The notes below the pieces were generated by a model that was not told where the DNA came from, ran no database searches, and saw nothing but the letters and a program-made list of their open reading frames with translations. A DNA stretch of 64,000 bases from an uncultured Chryseobacterium sp. GTDB taxonomy: Bacteria > Bacteroidota > Bacteroidia > Flavobacteriales > Weeksellaceae. This document shows, piece after piece, positions 34,894 through 43,296 of this stretch. The stretch is from positions 56,781 to 120,780 of the forward strand of contig CAJYXJ010000027.1 in the NCBI GenBank assembly GCA_913778085.1. Direction: 5' to 3'. The position numbers and the translations under genes were made by a program. Every line of letters starts with the position of its first letter. Position 1 is the first letter of the stretch.

Positions 34894-34923
34894 AAAACGA
34901 GCGGAAATTCCGCTCGTTTTATT
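34894..34923. terminator. Bidirectional terminator
   Basis: Perfect 12-bp stem AAAACGAGCGGA/TCCGCTCGTTTT with 3-nt loop; the arm reaches the stop codon of the convergent XRE gene. Confidence 0.85.
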
Positions 34924-35311
34924 TATTTTCTTTTAAAAATGCAAGCTGCTCTTTTAGGAGTGAGATTTGTTCATCTTTACTCCGGATCAGTTTATCGTAT
35001 GCTTCTTTAATATCCTTGATAATGTCTTTGTAATCGTTATTAATTGTTTCAACATATCCATTGCCACTACCTTCATTAGATAAGCTATGAATTGTATTTT
35101 TACTATTCATGTCTAAAAAAGTAGACAGGTCCTCTTCTAAAATTTCCGATATTTTCATAAGTCTTTCCACACTAAGCTTGGTTTCTCCTGTCTCGATCTT
35201 ACGGTAGGCAGCAGGGGTAATGTCTAATTCATGAGCCATATTTTCAAAAGTGTAGCCTTTTTTACTCCTTTGTTGGGCAATTTTCTCAATAATTTTCTCC
35301 ATTTCCATCAT
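34919..35311 (-). CDS. XRE-family helix-turn-helix regulator
   Basis: 130 residues. The N-terminal HTH is canonical: GYTFENMAHELDITPAAYRKIETGETKLSVERLMKISEIL. The C-terminal half is polar and ends in a coiled-coil-like stretch (LIRSKDEQISLLKEQLAFLK) likely for dimerisation. Three AAAAGTA motifs at exact 21-bp spacing lie just upstream, suggesting it controls its own promoter and perhaps the divergent peptide-GLPGLI-receptor genes. Confidence 0.9.
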   Translation of the reverse strand: MMEMEKIIEKIAQQRSKKGYTFENMAHELDITPAAYRKIETGETKLSVERLMKISEILEEDLSTFLDMNSKNTIHSLSNEGSGNGYVETINNDYKDIIKDIKEAYDKLIRSKDEQISLLKEQLAFLKENK

Positions 35312-35320
35312 TTATATTTA

Positions 35321-35377
35321 TTTTTTTCAAAAGTATATATTTTTTTAGTAAAAGTAAAAATTTTTTTACCAAAAGTA
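35321..35377. promoter_or_regulatory. Three 21-bp-phased repeats upstream of XRE gene
   Basis: T7 followed by 1-3 bases and AAAAGTA occurs three times, with AAAAGTA at 35329, 35350 and 35371, exactly 21 bp (two helical turns) apart. On the XRE coding strand the outer two read TACTTTTG, matching the -7 box TANNTTTG. The nearest box lies 17 bp before the XRE start codon. Confidence 0.55.
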
Positions 35378-35483
35378 TTTCTCAGAATAACGAAGTATAT
35401 GTAGCTTAGCTAATGAAAAACACAAGTGCACAAATGTTTTTTTAGTGTTTAAATTTATTATTAAATAACAAAAATTTCATTTT

Positions 35484-35738
35484 ATGAAAAAAATTTTATT
35501 CGCGGCTGTTTTAGCTGCCGGAACAACTTTAGGATTCGCTAAAGAAGCGAAACAACAGGAAACACTTCCAATTGACCAAACGATTAACTCACTTGTTAAA
35601 AATGACAATGAAAAAATTGTTATTACAAAGGTTAGCATGGTAGGTCATTTACAGCATGTCGAAGGATATGTAACAACGACCGATTCAGAAGGTTACGTAC
35701 AGGTATATTATTATGATTTTTACATTTATGTGCCTTAA
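35484..35738 (+). CDS. Small secreted peptide of unknown function
   Basis: 84 residues: signal peptide MKKILFAAVLAAGTTLGFAK, then a short body (IVITKVSMVGHLQHVEGYVTTTDSEGYVQVYYYDFYIYVP) rich in beta-branched and aromatic residues. No Cys. It begins the + strand cassette and ends in its own hairpin, followed by a GLPGLI gene. May be the substrate or partner of the downstream receptor-like protein; this is inference. Confidence 0.65.
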   Translation: MKKILFAAVLAAGTTLGFAKEAKQQETLPIDQTINSLVKNDNEKIVITKVSMVGHLQHVEGYVTTTDSEGYVQVYYYDFYIYVP

Positions 35739-35762
35739 TTATTTAATATTTTAAAAATCAAT

Positions 35763-35799
35763 GAAGCTATCTATAATATATTGTTTAGATAGCTTCTTT
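35763..35799 (+). terminator. Hairpin after peptide gene
   Basis: Perfect 10-bp stem GAAGCTATCT/AGATAGCTTC with 14-nt loop and short T-run; may let some transcription pass to the GLPGLI gene. Confidence 0.6.
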
Positions 35800-35877
35800 C
35801 ATACTAAAGAATTTTGAATGTCTATAATGATATTCTAAGAAAATTTCAAATAATTTTAATTATCAATTTTATAAAAT

Positions 35878-36630
35878 ATGAAGAATTTCTTATCAATATG
35901 CTCTATCTTTCTTTGCTTGTTTGCATTTGCACAAGATACTCAAAAAGGCGATCTATTAAGTATTGTTTCTTACGAAAAATTATCTGTCGTCCCTGATAGT
36001 TCTTTTAAGGATTTTCCAAAAGCATTTCAAGACATGGCTAAAACCCATAAAAATCCACCTACATATTATGATCTTTTTTTTAATAATACTGAAGCTTTAT
36101 ATAAGAAAGTAGATAAAAAAGCAGAGCCACATCAAGACGAAATGAATACTGGAAATATTCAAATGAAAGTAACTAAAGTTGATGTAAGTAGTAGTACTGA
36201 AATGTATAAAAACTATAAAACTAAAATCACAATAGATTCAAGAAAAATATTAGATAAAGAATTTTTAGTATCAGAAGATTTAAGAAAAATAGATTGGGAA
36301 CTAGTAAATGAAACTAAAAAAATAGGAAGCTTTGAATGTAAAAAAGCTCAAGCAAAAATAGGTGATGAATTAGTAGAAGCATGGTACACACCAAATATTC
36401 CTACTATGGCTGGACCAAGTATATACTGGGGCTTACCCGGATTAATTGTTGAAGTAAAAACTAAATCACTTTATTTTATTGCAACTGAAATTAAGGAAAA
36501 TATACAGGGAAAAATCGAAATCCCAACCAAAGGTAAAAAAGTTAGTAAAGAAGATTTTCAAAAGTTGGCTAAAGAACGTCTTGACGAAATGATAAAAGAT
36601 AAACCTACTTTCAGGGTTGTTAATGAATAA
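35878..36630 (+). CDS. GLPGLI family protein
   Basis: 250 residues with signal peptide (MKNFLSICSIFLCLFAFAQ). The family motif YWGLPGLIVEVKTK is preceded by EAWYTPNIPTMAGPSIYW. Much more AT-rich than the GLPGLI gene at 10675 and only distantly similar in sequence. Followed 64 bp later by a TonB-receptor-type gene, the usual neighbourhood for this family, so likely works with it in the envelope. Confidence 0.9.
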   Translation: MKNFLSICSIFLCLFAFAQDTQKGDLLSIVSYEKLSVVPDSSFKDFPKAFQDMAKTHKNPPTYYDLFFNNTEALYKKVDKKAEPHQDEMNTGNIQMKVTKVDVSSSTEMYKNYKTKITIDSRKILDKEFLVSEDLRKIDWELVNETKKIGSFECKKAQAKIGDELVEAWYTPNIPTMAGPSIYWGLPGLIVEVKTKSLYFIATEIKENIQGKIEIPTKGKKVSKEDFQKLAKERLDEMIKDKPTFRVVNE

Positions 36631-36640
36631 AGTCCTAATC

Positions 36641-36668
36641 ATAATCTCTATTTATGGAGATTATTTTA
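36641..36668 (+). terminator. Weak hairpin between GLPGLI and receptor genes
   Basis: 8-bp stem ATAATCTC/GAGATTAT with 8-nt loop and TTTAT tail. All A/T-rich, probably partial termination. Confidence 0.4.
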
Positions 36669-36694
36669 TCATGTAAACTATTTTTATAACATAA

Positions 36695-39292
36695 ATGAAG
36701 AACTTTAATTTTCTATTTTTTTTATTTTTTCCTGTTCTTATGTTTTCTCAGTTAAAAATCACAGGAAAGGTTCTTAATAGCAATCATTCTCCTATTGAGA
36801 ATGTAATTGTTCAGGTATTGGATAAAAATGGGAATACACTTGCTTATGGAAATTCTGAGGAAGGAGGAAAATTTAGTTTTCAAATCAGTGAAGGAACACC
36901 ATATAGCGTGGAATTTAATAAAATGGGTTATGAAAAGTTTAGAAAAGAAATCACGATAGATAATAATCAGAAATCAATTGTACTAGAAGAAATACTTTCA
37001 GAGAAGATAAATCAGATTGAGGAAGTAAAGATTATCGGGCAATCCACTGCCGTAAAGCAAGACGGAGACACAATAACGTACAAAACAAAATATTTCACGA
37101 CAGGAACTGAACGAAACCTTAAAGATGTCCTTAATAAAATACCAGGCTTTGATGTTGGAGGTGACGGGCAGATACGAGTAAACGGGAAAAAAGTAGATAA
37201 TCTCCTTGTAGACGGGAAAGAATTTTTTGGCGATAATCATCAGTTAGCAACAGAAAATCTGGGTGCAGATATGATCGATGATATTAATGTTATTAATCAT
37301 TATTCAGATTATTCAAAAGTAAAAGATTTAGAACCTTCGGATAAAACAGCTTTAAATATTGGTATAAAGAAGGAATTTAAAGGGAAAATAACAGGCAATA
37401 CAAATGTGGTTTCTGCATATGAAGGACGTTACAAATTAGGAGCAAATTTGTTTAAATTTTCCAAAGCTGCCAATATCAGTTTTATAGGAAACTCAAATTC
37501 AATTAACGATGAAGTAATTACATTCGATCAATACTTCAAAATGATTATTGCTTCTAAAAATGATTTTGTGAGCAGACGTAATAGCGGTTCAGATTTTCAA
37601 ATTCCTGCAATCCTTCTAAGTGATGATAAAATGACAAAAAAGTATAACAATTTTGGAGCAGTAAACATTACTTCTAATTTATCAAAAAAAACAAAACTTA
37701 ATATTTACAGCATTTTTAATAAGGTAAACCAAAATAAAAGCATATTGAATAATACCTTGTTTTTCGACCAGAATTTAAATTATAGTACTTCCGAAAATAT
37801 AAAAACGAAGGAAAACCTATTTTTTAACAGAACCAGAGCTAATGTTGACTATTTGGTATCAGAAAATAGTTTACTTACCTATAGTCTGGCATTTGATCCT
37901 TACAGTGCAAAAAAAAATATTCAGATAGATCAAACCTTTGGTACTATCGAAAATAATATACATGAAAAAATTAATGATAGACCCTATACACTTTCTCAAC
38001 AATTGAGTTATACATCTAAATTATCTCCTACAAAACTTTTAGCTTTTTACATTTTTAATGACATTAATCATCAAAAAAATGATTTTCAGTTAGATAACTT
38101 TCCGAATATTTTAAATTTAGATTCACCATTATTACAATATAAAAATTACAACCAAAAAACATATGGATTTTTAGGTACTTATACTTTTAAACCAAAAAAA
38201 TTGGTTTATTACATTGGTTTAGGATATTCTTCTGTTCAAGAGAATTTTTTATCATCAATTGAAAATTCTTTATATTCAAATAATAACGGATTCAACCGAA
38301 ATTTTTACAATGTAGATTTCAATATTTATAAACGGAAAGGATTTTTTCAATTTTCACTGCAAAATACATTATTGTATTACGCTTCTTTAAATAAATTCTT
38401 ATACCTTCCAAAAGCCAGTGCAAAATTTCAATTAGATAAAATGTCCGAACTTAATTTTCTCTATGAAGCAAAAAACGATTTTATAACTTCAAATCAGGTT
38501 TTTATTCAACCCATACTAGAAGATTATAATAGATTGTTAAAAGATAATATTTTAAATGTTGGGGTGCCTATCCGAAGCCATAATTTTAATGTTTATTTGA
38601 GATATCTAAATTTGTTTTCGGGAACTATACTATCTTTAAATTTTAATTTTACCAAAAATGAAAAGTCAATCATAATAGCGAGTCAGTTGTTATCACAATA
38701 TGTTACTGAAAGCCAGATTTTGAATTCAAGTCCCACTCAAACATGGTATACAAATATTAGCTTAGAAAAGAAACTCAATTTTATAAAAAATAAGATTAAA
38801 TTAAATGGTAGTTATTCTAAATCTAATACATTGAGTATTGTAGATCAAGTGGAAAACCCATTTACTTCTGAAAATATTCTAATTAAAGCAAGTTTAATGA
38901 GTGTTTTTAAAAAAGGATTTTTTAACTATGAACTAGGTATTTCTAAACAGACAAACATTAGTAACTATACTTCTTTAAACAGAAAAGCAACTAGTGATAG
39001 AACTGAAATATTTATAGATTTTGAAGGTTCAATTAATAAAGTTTTAACATACAATATCCGAAATCATTATAATATCTATACTTCTGAACAAAAACAACAT
39101 TTTTTAAAAACAGATTTTGAAATATCGTACGATTACAGCAAAAAATGGGAATATAGTTTAATTGGAAGTGATATTCTAAATTTCAATAAAACACAAGTAG
39201 TCTTATCAACCCTACAAAATGTAACCCTTCAAACAAGTATCATACAAAGATTACCTGGATATGTTGGGTTCAGAATAAAGTATAATTTGTAA
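36695..39292 (+). CDS. TonB-dependent-receptor-like outer membrane protein
   Basis: 865 residues. Signal peptide (MKNFNFLFFLFFPVLMFSQ), a carboxypeptidase-regulatory-like domain (20-95: ITGKVLNSNHSPIENVIVQVLD), a plug domain (about 105-215: LKDVLNKIPGFDVGGDGQIRVNGKKVDNLLVDGKEFFGDN), then a long beta barrel ending in ...YVGFRIKYNL with terminal Leu. This is the OMP_b-brl_3-type receptor common in Bacteroidota. No SusD partner follows, so a glycan-utilisation role is unlikely. Strongly AT-rich like the GLPGLI gene before it. Closed by a strong terminator. Confidence 0.9.
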   Translation: MKNFNFLFFLFFPVLMFSQLKITGKVLNSNHSPIENVIVQVLDKNGNTLAYGNSEEGGKFSFQISEGTPYSVEFNKMGYEKFRKEITIDNNQKSIVLEEILSEKINQIEEVKIIGQSTAVKQDGDTITYKTKYFTTGTERNLKDVLNKIPGFDVGGDGQIRVNGKKVDNLLVDGKEFFGDNHQLATENLGADMIDDINVINHYSDYSKVKDLEPSDKTALNIGIKKEFKGKITGNTNVVSAYEGRYKLGANLFKFSKAANISFIGNSNSINDEVITFDQYFKMIIASKNDFVSRRNSGSDFQIPAILLSDDKMTKKYNNFGAVNITSNLSKKTKLNIYSIFNKVNQNKSILNNTLFFDQNLNYSTSENIKTKENLFFNRTRANVDYLVSENSLLTYSLAFDPYSAKKNIQIDQTFGTIENNIHEKINDRPYTLSQQLSYTSKLSPTKLLAFYIFNDINHQKNDFQLDNFPNILNLDSPLLQYKNYNQKTYGFLGTYTFKPKKLVYYIGLGYSSVQENFLSSIENSLYSNNNGFNRNFYNVDFNIYKRKGFFQFSLQNTLLYYASLNKFLYLPKASAKFQLDKMSELNFLYEAKNDFITSNQVFIQPILEDYNRLLKDNILNVGVPIRSHNFNVYLRYLNLFSGTILSLNFNFTKNEKSIIIASQLLSQYVTESQILNSSPTQTWYTNISLEKKLNFIKNKIKLNGSYSKSNTLSIVDQVENPFTSENILIKASLMSVFKKGFFNYELGISKQTNISNYTSLNRKATSDRTEIFIDFEGSINKVLTYNIRNHYNIYTSEQKQHFLKTDFEISYDYSKKWEYSLIGSDILNFNKTQVVLSTLQNVTLQTSIIQRLPGYVGFRIKYNL

Positions 39293-39374
39293 ACTGATTA
39301 AAAATATATCTGCACAGTTTTTATTAATGTATATTTACATTCTTTAAGTATTTAATTAGATATAAAAAACATCT

Positions 39375-39420
39375 AAAAGGTCATTGCTGTAATAAAATGT
39401 AACAGCAATGACCTTTTAAT
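39375..39420 (+). terminator. Terminator of the peptide-GLPGLI-receptor cassette
   Basis: Perfect 16-bp stem AAAAGGTCATTGCTGT/ACAGCAATGACCTTTT (39375-39390 / 39402-39417), 11-nt loop, followed by TTTAAT. Confidence 0.88.
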
Positions 39421-39486
39421 ATAAAAAAAACTTTTTTAATAACAAAATAGATACTAAAGGAGTCAAAATGTTAGTCTTTTTTAAGG

Positions 39487-39966
39487 CTAATCCTTTTTAG
39501 GATTAATTGTGTTTCCTTTTTTGCTAAATCTTTGGCTTAAATCTCCATATACAGGTTTGGCGGCGTTTACTCCTTTAGATGCCGCTTCTTTTACTGTTCC
39601 ATAGTACATCACGGAAGCTACAAAAGCTTCACTTCCGGCAAGCATGATGGGTGTCATCAAAGCCATAGGCAATTGTTCGGCAAGATAAGCTAGAGCCTTA
39701 AGTCTAGTAACGACCATTTCGTCTTTCAAAAATTCAACTTTATCCATGTAGAAAGATGCAAATTCGGGATTGGTATTGATGTCAGTTTTTAGTTTTGTAC
39801 CGTTGCAATAGTTTTATCGCCCATTTTTAAAAAGTGCTTTTCTTTCATCATTGGTAAGACCTTGCAGGAAAGGAGCTAGTAAAGTTTTGTATTCTTGAAG
39901 CTTCTGATTTACATCATTTAATACATTTTGGAGAATTTTTAGGCTGATTTAATTATTTGTGCTCAT
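39487..39966 (-). pseudogene. Decayed gene of unknown function
   Basis: On the minus strand the original start is ATG 39966 (MSTNN followed at once by TAA). Coding sense resumes as ISLKILQNVLNDVNQKLQEY...LTNDERKALFK, shifts frame to MGDKTIATVQ, shifts again to TDINTNPEFASFYMDKV, and then stays open as the 86-residue frame 39747-39487 (MDKVEFLKDEMVV...). At least one stop and two frameshifts in about 160 codons. The surviving C-terminal part has a hydrophobic helix. Family not recognised. Confidence 0.65.
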
Positions 39967-40089
39967 TTTAAAAATTTAGTCTTAAATAATTATAAAACTG
40001 ATTACATAGGAAAATTTAATATTCTTTTTTCTGATGTTAAATTCTCTAGATTAAAATATGATGCATATCATATAAATTCCTTTAATTAT

Positions 40090-40111
40090 TTTGTTTAACA
40101 ATTTTGTCAAA
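40090..40111. promoter_or_regulatory. TetR operator candidate O1
   Basis: TTTGTTTAACAATTTTGTCA+AA. Contains the near-palindrome TTTAACAATTTTGTCAAA (14 of 18 positions symmetric) and covers the -33 box of the tetR promoter. Repeated at 40143. Confidence 0.6.
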
Positions 40112-40133
40112 AATAAAATTTGATTTAATTTTG
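40103..40133 (+). promoter_or_regulatory. Promoter of tetR-efflux operon
   Basis: TTTG at 40103-40106, 19 bases, TAATTTTG at 40126-40133: full consensus, 23 bp before the start codon. Confidence 0.75.
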
Positions 40134-40142
40134 CCTCACAAA

Positions 40143-40164
40143 TTTGTTTAACAATAATGTCAAA
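40143..40164. promoter_or_regulatory. TetR operator candidate O2
   Basis: Same 22-bp sequence as O1 except for two adjacent bases (20/22), starting 53 bp downstream, about five helical turns. It overlaps the tetR start codon at 40157. Confidence 0.6.
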
Positions 40165-40750
40165 TCAAGCAAAAAAAGACCAAACACAGGAATTAATCAA
40201 AGAGACAGCAAAGAATTTATTCTTTGTGAAAGGTAAGTTTGACGCCACTACACAGGAAATTGCCGATGCAGCAGGTGTCAACAGAACGCTGATCAACTAC
40301 TATTTCCGTTCACGGGATAATCTGATCCAGATTATTTTTAATGAGGCGCAGAAAGTGGAGCATGAGAAATCCGAGATCATCATGAATTCGGACCTGCCTT
40401 TTAAAGAAAAGATTGCCCAGTTTATTGAAGGCAGCTTATCGACGAGCCTGCAGTATCCGTATCTGGAAACCTATATCGTATCACAGATCAACAAAGGAAA
40501 CTGTCAGAAAAAAGATATTGAAGAAGATGAGCTAAAAAAGCTGTATAATGATATCGAAGCGGAAATGGAACTGGGCAATATCGAGAAAATGAAACCCATC
40601 CAGTTTCTCCTGAACATGATCTCCCTATTGGTTTTCCCAAGTGCGGTGAGGCCGCTGCTGATGGAGAATTTAATGATTGATGAAGTGGAATTCGATAAGA
40701 TCATTTCTGAGAGAAAAGGAATTATCCTGAGTATGCTTTTTAAAAATTAG
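40157..40750 (+). CDS. TetR/AcrR-family repressor
   Basis: 197 residues. N-terminal HTH: TAKNLFFVKGKFDATTQEIADAAGVNRTLINYYFRSRDNLIQII, a textbook TetR DNA-binding domain; the C-terminal ligand domain is divergent as usual. It precedes an outer-membrane channel, adaptor and RND pump on the same strand, so it most likely represses its own operon and is released by a pump substrate. Two operator-like repeats flank its promoter. Confidence 0.93.
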   Translation: MSNQAKKDQTQELIKETAKNLFFVKGKFDATTQEIADAAGVNRTLINYYFRSRDNLIQIIFNEAQKVEHEKSEIIMNSDLPFKEKIAQFIEGSLSTSLQYPYLETYIVSQINKGNCQKKDIEEDELKKLYNDIEAEMELGNIEKMKPIQFLLNMISLLVFPSAVRPLLMENLMIDEVEFDKIISERKGIILSMLFKN

Positions 40751-40775
40751 AGAAAAGCTTAAAGTATTTTAACCT

Positions 40776-40844
40776 ATGATCCGTCCTTTAGAAATAAAAT
40801 TACTGAAAAGAGATAATCACATTAAAATAATAAACGAAGTATAA
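40776..40844 (+). CDS. Possible 22-residue upstream peptide before tolC
   Basis: ATG to TAA, 22 codons (MIRPLEIKLLKRDNHIKIIN...), ending 4 bp before the TolC-like start. Could couple translation or be chance. Low confidence. Confidence 0.2.
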   Translation: MIRPLEIKLLKRDNHIKIINEV

Positions 40845-40848
40845 TATT

Positions 40849-42216
40849 ATGAAAAGTAAACGTATAACTGCAAACAAGCTGAAAGTAGGAATAGCGGCTG
40901 CATTTATGATGTTCGGTTTTTCATTGGCGTCTGCCCAGCAGCAGGTTTCCCTTCAGGAAGCCATTAAGCAGGCACTCCAGAATAAAGCGGAAGCCAAAAA
41001 AGCTGCACTGCAGGTGAAAAAAGCCGAATACAAAATTGATGAGGCAAGAGCCGGAGCACTTCCGCAGATCAGCGCCAATATCAGCAACACCTTTAATCCG
41101 ATTCTTCAGAAATCGGTACTTCCCGGTGAGATTATCGGGATGCCGGGACAGCTTGTTCCCGTTACGTTCGGAACAAAATGGCAGTCGGTAAATTCTGTAT
41201 CGCTCTATCAGAATATTTTCGATCAGAGAGTTTTTACAGGATTAAAAGCTGCAAAATCCACCAGGGAATTTTATTTGCTCAATTCGGAGCTTACGAACGA
41301 ACAGATCATCGAAAACGTAGCTACTGCATATTATCAGGTATTCGTTCAGGAGGAGAATCTTAAAACGGTACAGGCAAGCTATGCCAATACCGAAAAAGTA
41401 AGAAATGTAATTAAGAGCCTTGTGGATAACGGATTGGCAAAATCAATTGATCTTGACCGTACCAACGTTCAGCTTACCAACATCGGCTCAAACAGGCAGC
41501 AGCTTGTAAATGCCGTGGAAGTTTCCAAAAATGCCCTTAAATTCTATATGGGGGTTCCGATCGGTACTCCGATTGAGTTGGAAGAAAAAAACATTGAACC
41601 TAATTCAGCACTGTTGAATACAGTGGCCAATCTTGAGGAACGTTCAGAGCTGAAAGTACTGAATAAACAGAAAGAACTTTTACAGTACAATAAAAAAGCC
41701 ACCGAAGCTTTGCTTTATCCTACAGTCGGTCTTCAGGCCAATTACGGATGGCAGGGATTAGGGAATAAATTTCCTTACTTTACAGGAAGTTCACAGGGGA
41801 CCAACTGGAGTGACTATGCTTCGATAGGTCTGGCCATCAAGATCCCAATCTTCTCGGGAGGATCTACAAAAGCACAGATTCAGCAGGCAGAAATTGATAT
41901 TCTGGATCTTGATCAGGATATCAGCAACACCAAAGAAAGCCTGGATCTTGATTATAAAAATGCCATCAGCAATATGGAAAATTCGATCATCAATATCGAA
42001 AGCATGAAAGACAATGTAGGACTGGCTGAAAGAGTGCAGAAGAATACCCAATCCAATTACCAGTACGGTCTTGCTACACTTACGGAGGTGTTGGATGCAG
42101 AAAACGCACTTACCCAGGCCAAGCAGAATTATGCCAATGCCTTACTGGATTACAAACAGGCTGAAATTAAACTAATCAAAGCAAAAGGACAATTAAACAC
42201 ATTACAAAACCCATAA
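40849..42216 (+). CDS. TolC-family outer membrane efflux protein
   Basis: 455 residues with a signal peptide (KLKVGIAAAFMMFGFSLASAQ). Two repeats of the OEP fold with long coiled-coil helices: SLQEAIKQALQNKAEAKKAALQ and YQYGLATLTEVLDAENALTQAKQNYANALLDY, the second a hallmark of the family. Forms the outer-membrane exit duct of the tripartite pump encoded by the following two genes. Confidence 0.94.
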   Translation: MKSKRITANKLKVGIAAAFMMFGFSLASAQQQVSLQEAIKQALQNKAEAKKAALQVKKAEYKIDEARAGALPQISANISNTFNPILQKSVLPGEIIGMPGQLVPVTFGTKWQSVNSVSLYQNIFDQRVFTGLKAAKSTREFYLLNSELTNEQIIENVATAYYQVFVQEENLKTVQASYANTEKVRNVIKSLVDNGLAKSIDLDRTNVQLTNIGSNRQQLVNAVEVSKNALKFYMGVPIGTPIELEEKNIEPNSALLNTVANLEERSELKVLNKQKELLQYNKKATEALLYPTVGLQANYGWQGLGNKFPYFTGSSQGTNWSDYASIGLAIKIPIFSGGSTKAQIQQAEIDILDLDQDISNTKESLDLDYKNAISNMENSIINIESMKDNVGLAERVQKNTQSNYQYGLATLTEVLDAENALTQAKQNYANALLDYKQAEIKLIKAKGQLNTLQNP

Positions 42217-42225
42217 TAAACTATA

Positions 42226-43287
42226 ATGAAAAAAACTCTAATATATATCATCGTGGCAGCGGTACTGGTCGGTTTAGCGGCCTATAAGATCGCAAGCAAT
42301 AAAGAAAAGCAGACGCAGGAAGTAAAAGAAGTAGCCAAACAGGTCGATAAGATCAATGTAAATGTGGTAACGGTTTCCAGGGAAAATATCGATACGGATT
42401 ACTCTGCGAATGGAACCTTTATCCCAAAACAGCAGTCTAACCAGTCTTCTGAAATTTCCGGAAGAATCGTAAATGTTTTGGTGAAAGAAGGCTCAAGAGT
42501 AGGTGCAGGACAGGTATTGGCAACCATTAAAAAGGATGCCATCGAAGTGGACGTTACCCAGGCGCAGAACAATTTGCAGAATGCCATTATCGATAACCAG
42601 CGGTATGAAAACGCCTTTAAAACAGGAGGGGTAACGAAGCAGCAGCTGGATAACTCAAGACTTCAGCTGAAAAATGCACAGGCGGCTGTCCGTGCCCAGG
42701 GAGTACGGGTAAATGATACCAGTGTACGTGCCGGAATCAGCGGGACCATCAACAAGAAAATGGTGGAACCGGGAATGGTTGTGGCCCCGGGAACGGCTCT
42801 GTTTGAGATCGTAAATATCAATTCATTAAAGCTTTCCGTTTTGGTAGACGAAAGCCAGATCGGGAAAATCCAGCTGGGACAGGAAGTTCCGATTAAAGTG
42901 AATGTATTGCCGGATGAGTCTTTCGTCGGAAGAATTACCTTCATCGCTCCAAAGAGTGATGCTTCTTTAAATTTCCCGGTGGAAATTGAAGTGCAGAACA
43001 GAGGGAATCTGAAAGCAGGAATGTATGCCACGGCTACTTTTAAAACCAACAACGGTGCAGAGACTCAGAATATGCTGACGGTTCCTGCAGAAGCCTTTGT
43101 AAACGGCGTAAGTTCAGGACAGTTGTTTGTGGTTCAGAACGGTACAGCCAAACTGACCAAGGTTACCGTTGGAAAAGTATACGGCGATAAAGTTCAGGTG
43201 CTTAGCGGGCTGAACGGAGGTGAACAGGTAGTAACCAGCGGGCAGATCAACTTAGACAACGGATCCAAAGTGAATATCATAAAGTAG
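42226..43287 (+). CDS. RND efflux periplasmic adaptor (membrane fusion protein)
   Basis: 353 residues. N-terminal membrane anchor (TLIYIIVAAVLVGLAAY), lipoyl/barrel-sandwich segments (GRIVNVLVKEGSRVGAGQVLATIKKD and AGISGTINKKMVEPGMVVAPGTALFEIVN), a short helical hairpin between them, then beta-barrel and membrane-proximal domains. Links the inner-membrane pump with the TolC-like channel. Starts 9 bp after the channel gene. Confidence 0.94.
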   Translation: MKKTLIYIIVAAVLVGLAAYKIASNKEKQTQEVKEVAKQVDKINVNVVTVSRENIDTDYSANGTFIPKQQSNQSSEISGRIVNVLVKEGSRVGAGQVLATIKKDAIEVDVTQAQNNLQNAIIDNQRYENAFKTGGVTKQQLDNSRLQLKNAQAAVRAQGVRVNDTSVRAGISGTINKKMVEPGMVVAPGTALFEIVNINSLKLSVLVDESQIGKIQLGQEVPIKVNVLPDESFVGRITFIAPKSDASLNFPVEIEVQNRGNLKAGMYATATFKTNNGAETQNMLTVPAEAFVNGVSSGQLFVVQNGTAKLTKVTVGKVYGDKVQVLSGLNGGEQVVTSGQINLDNGSKVNIIK

Positions 43288-43296
43288 GAATAAGCG

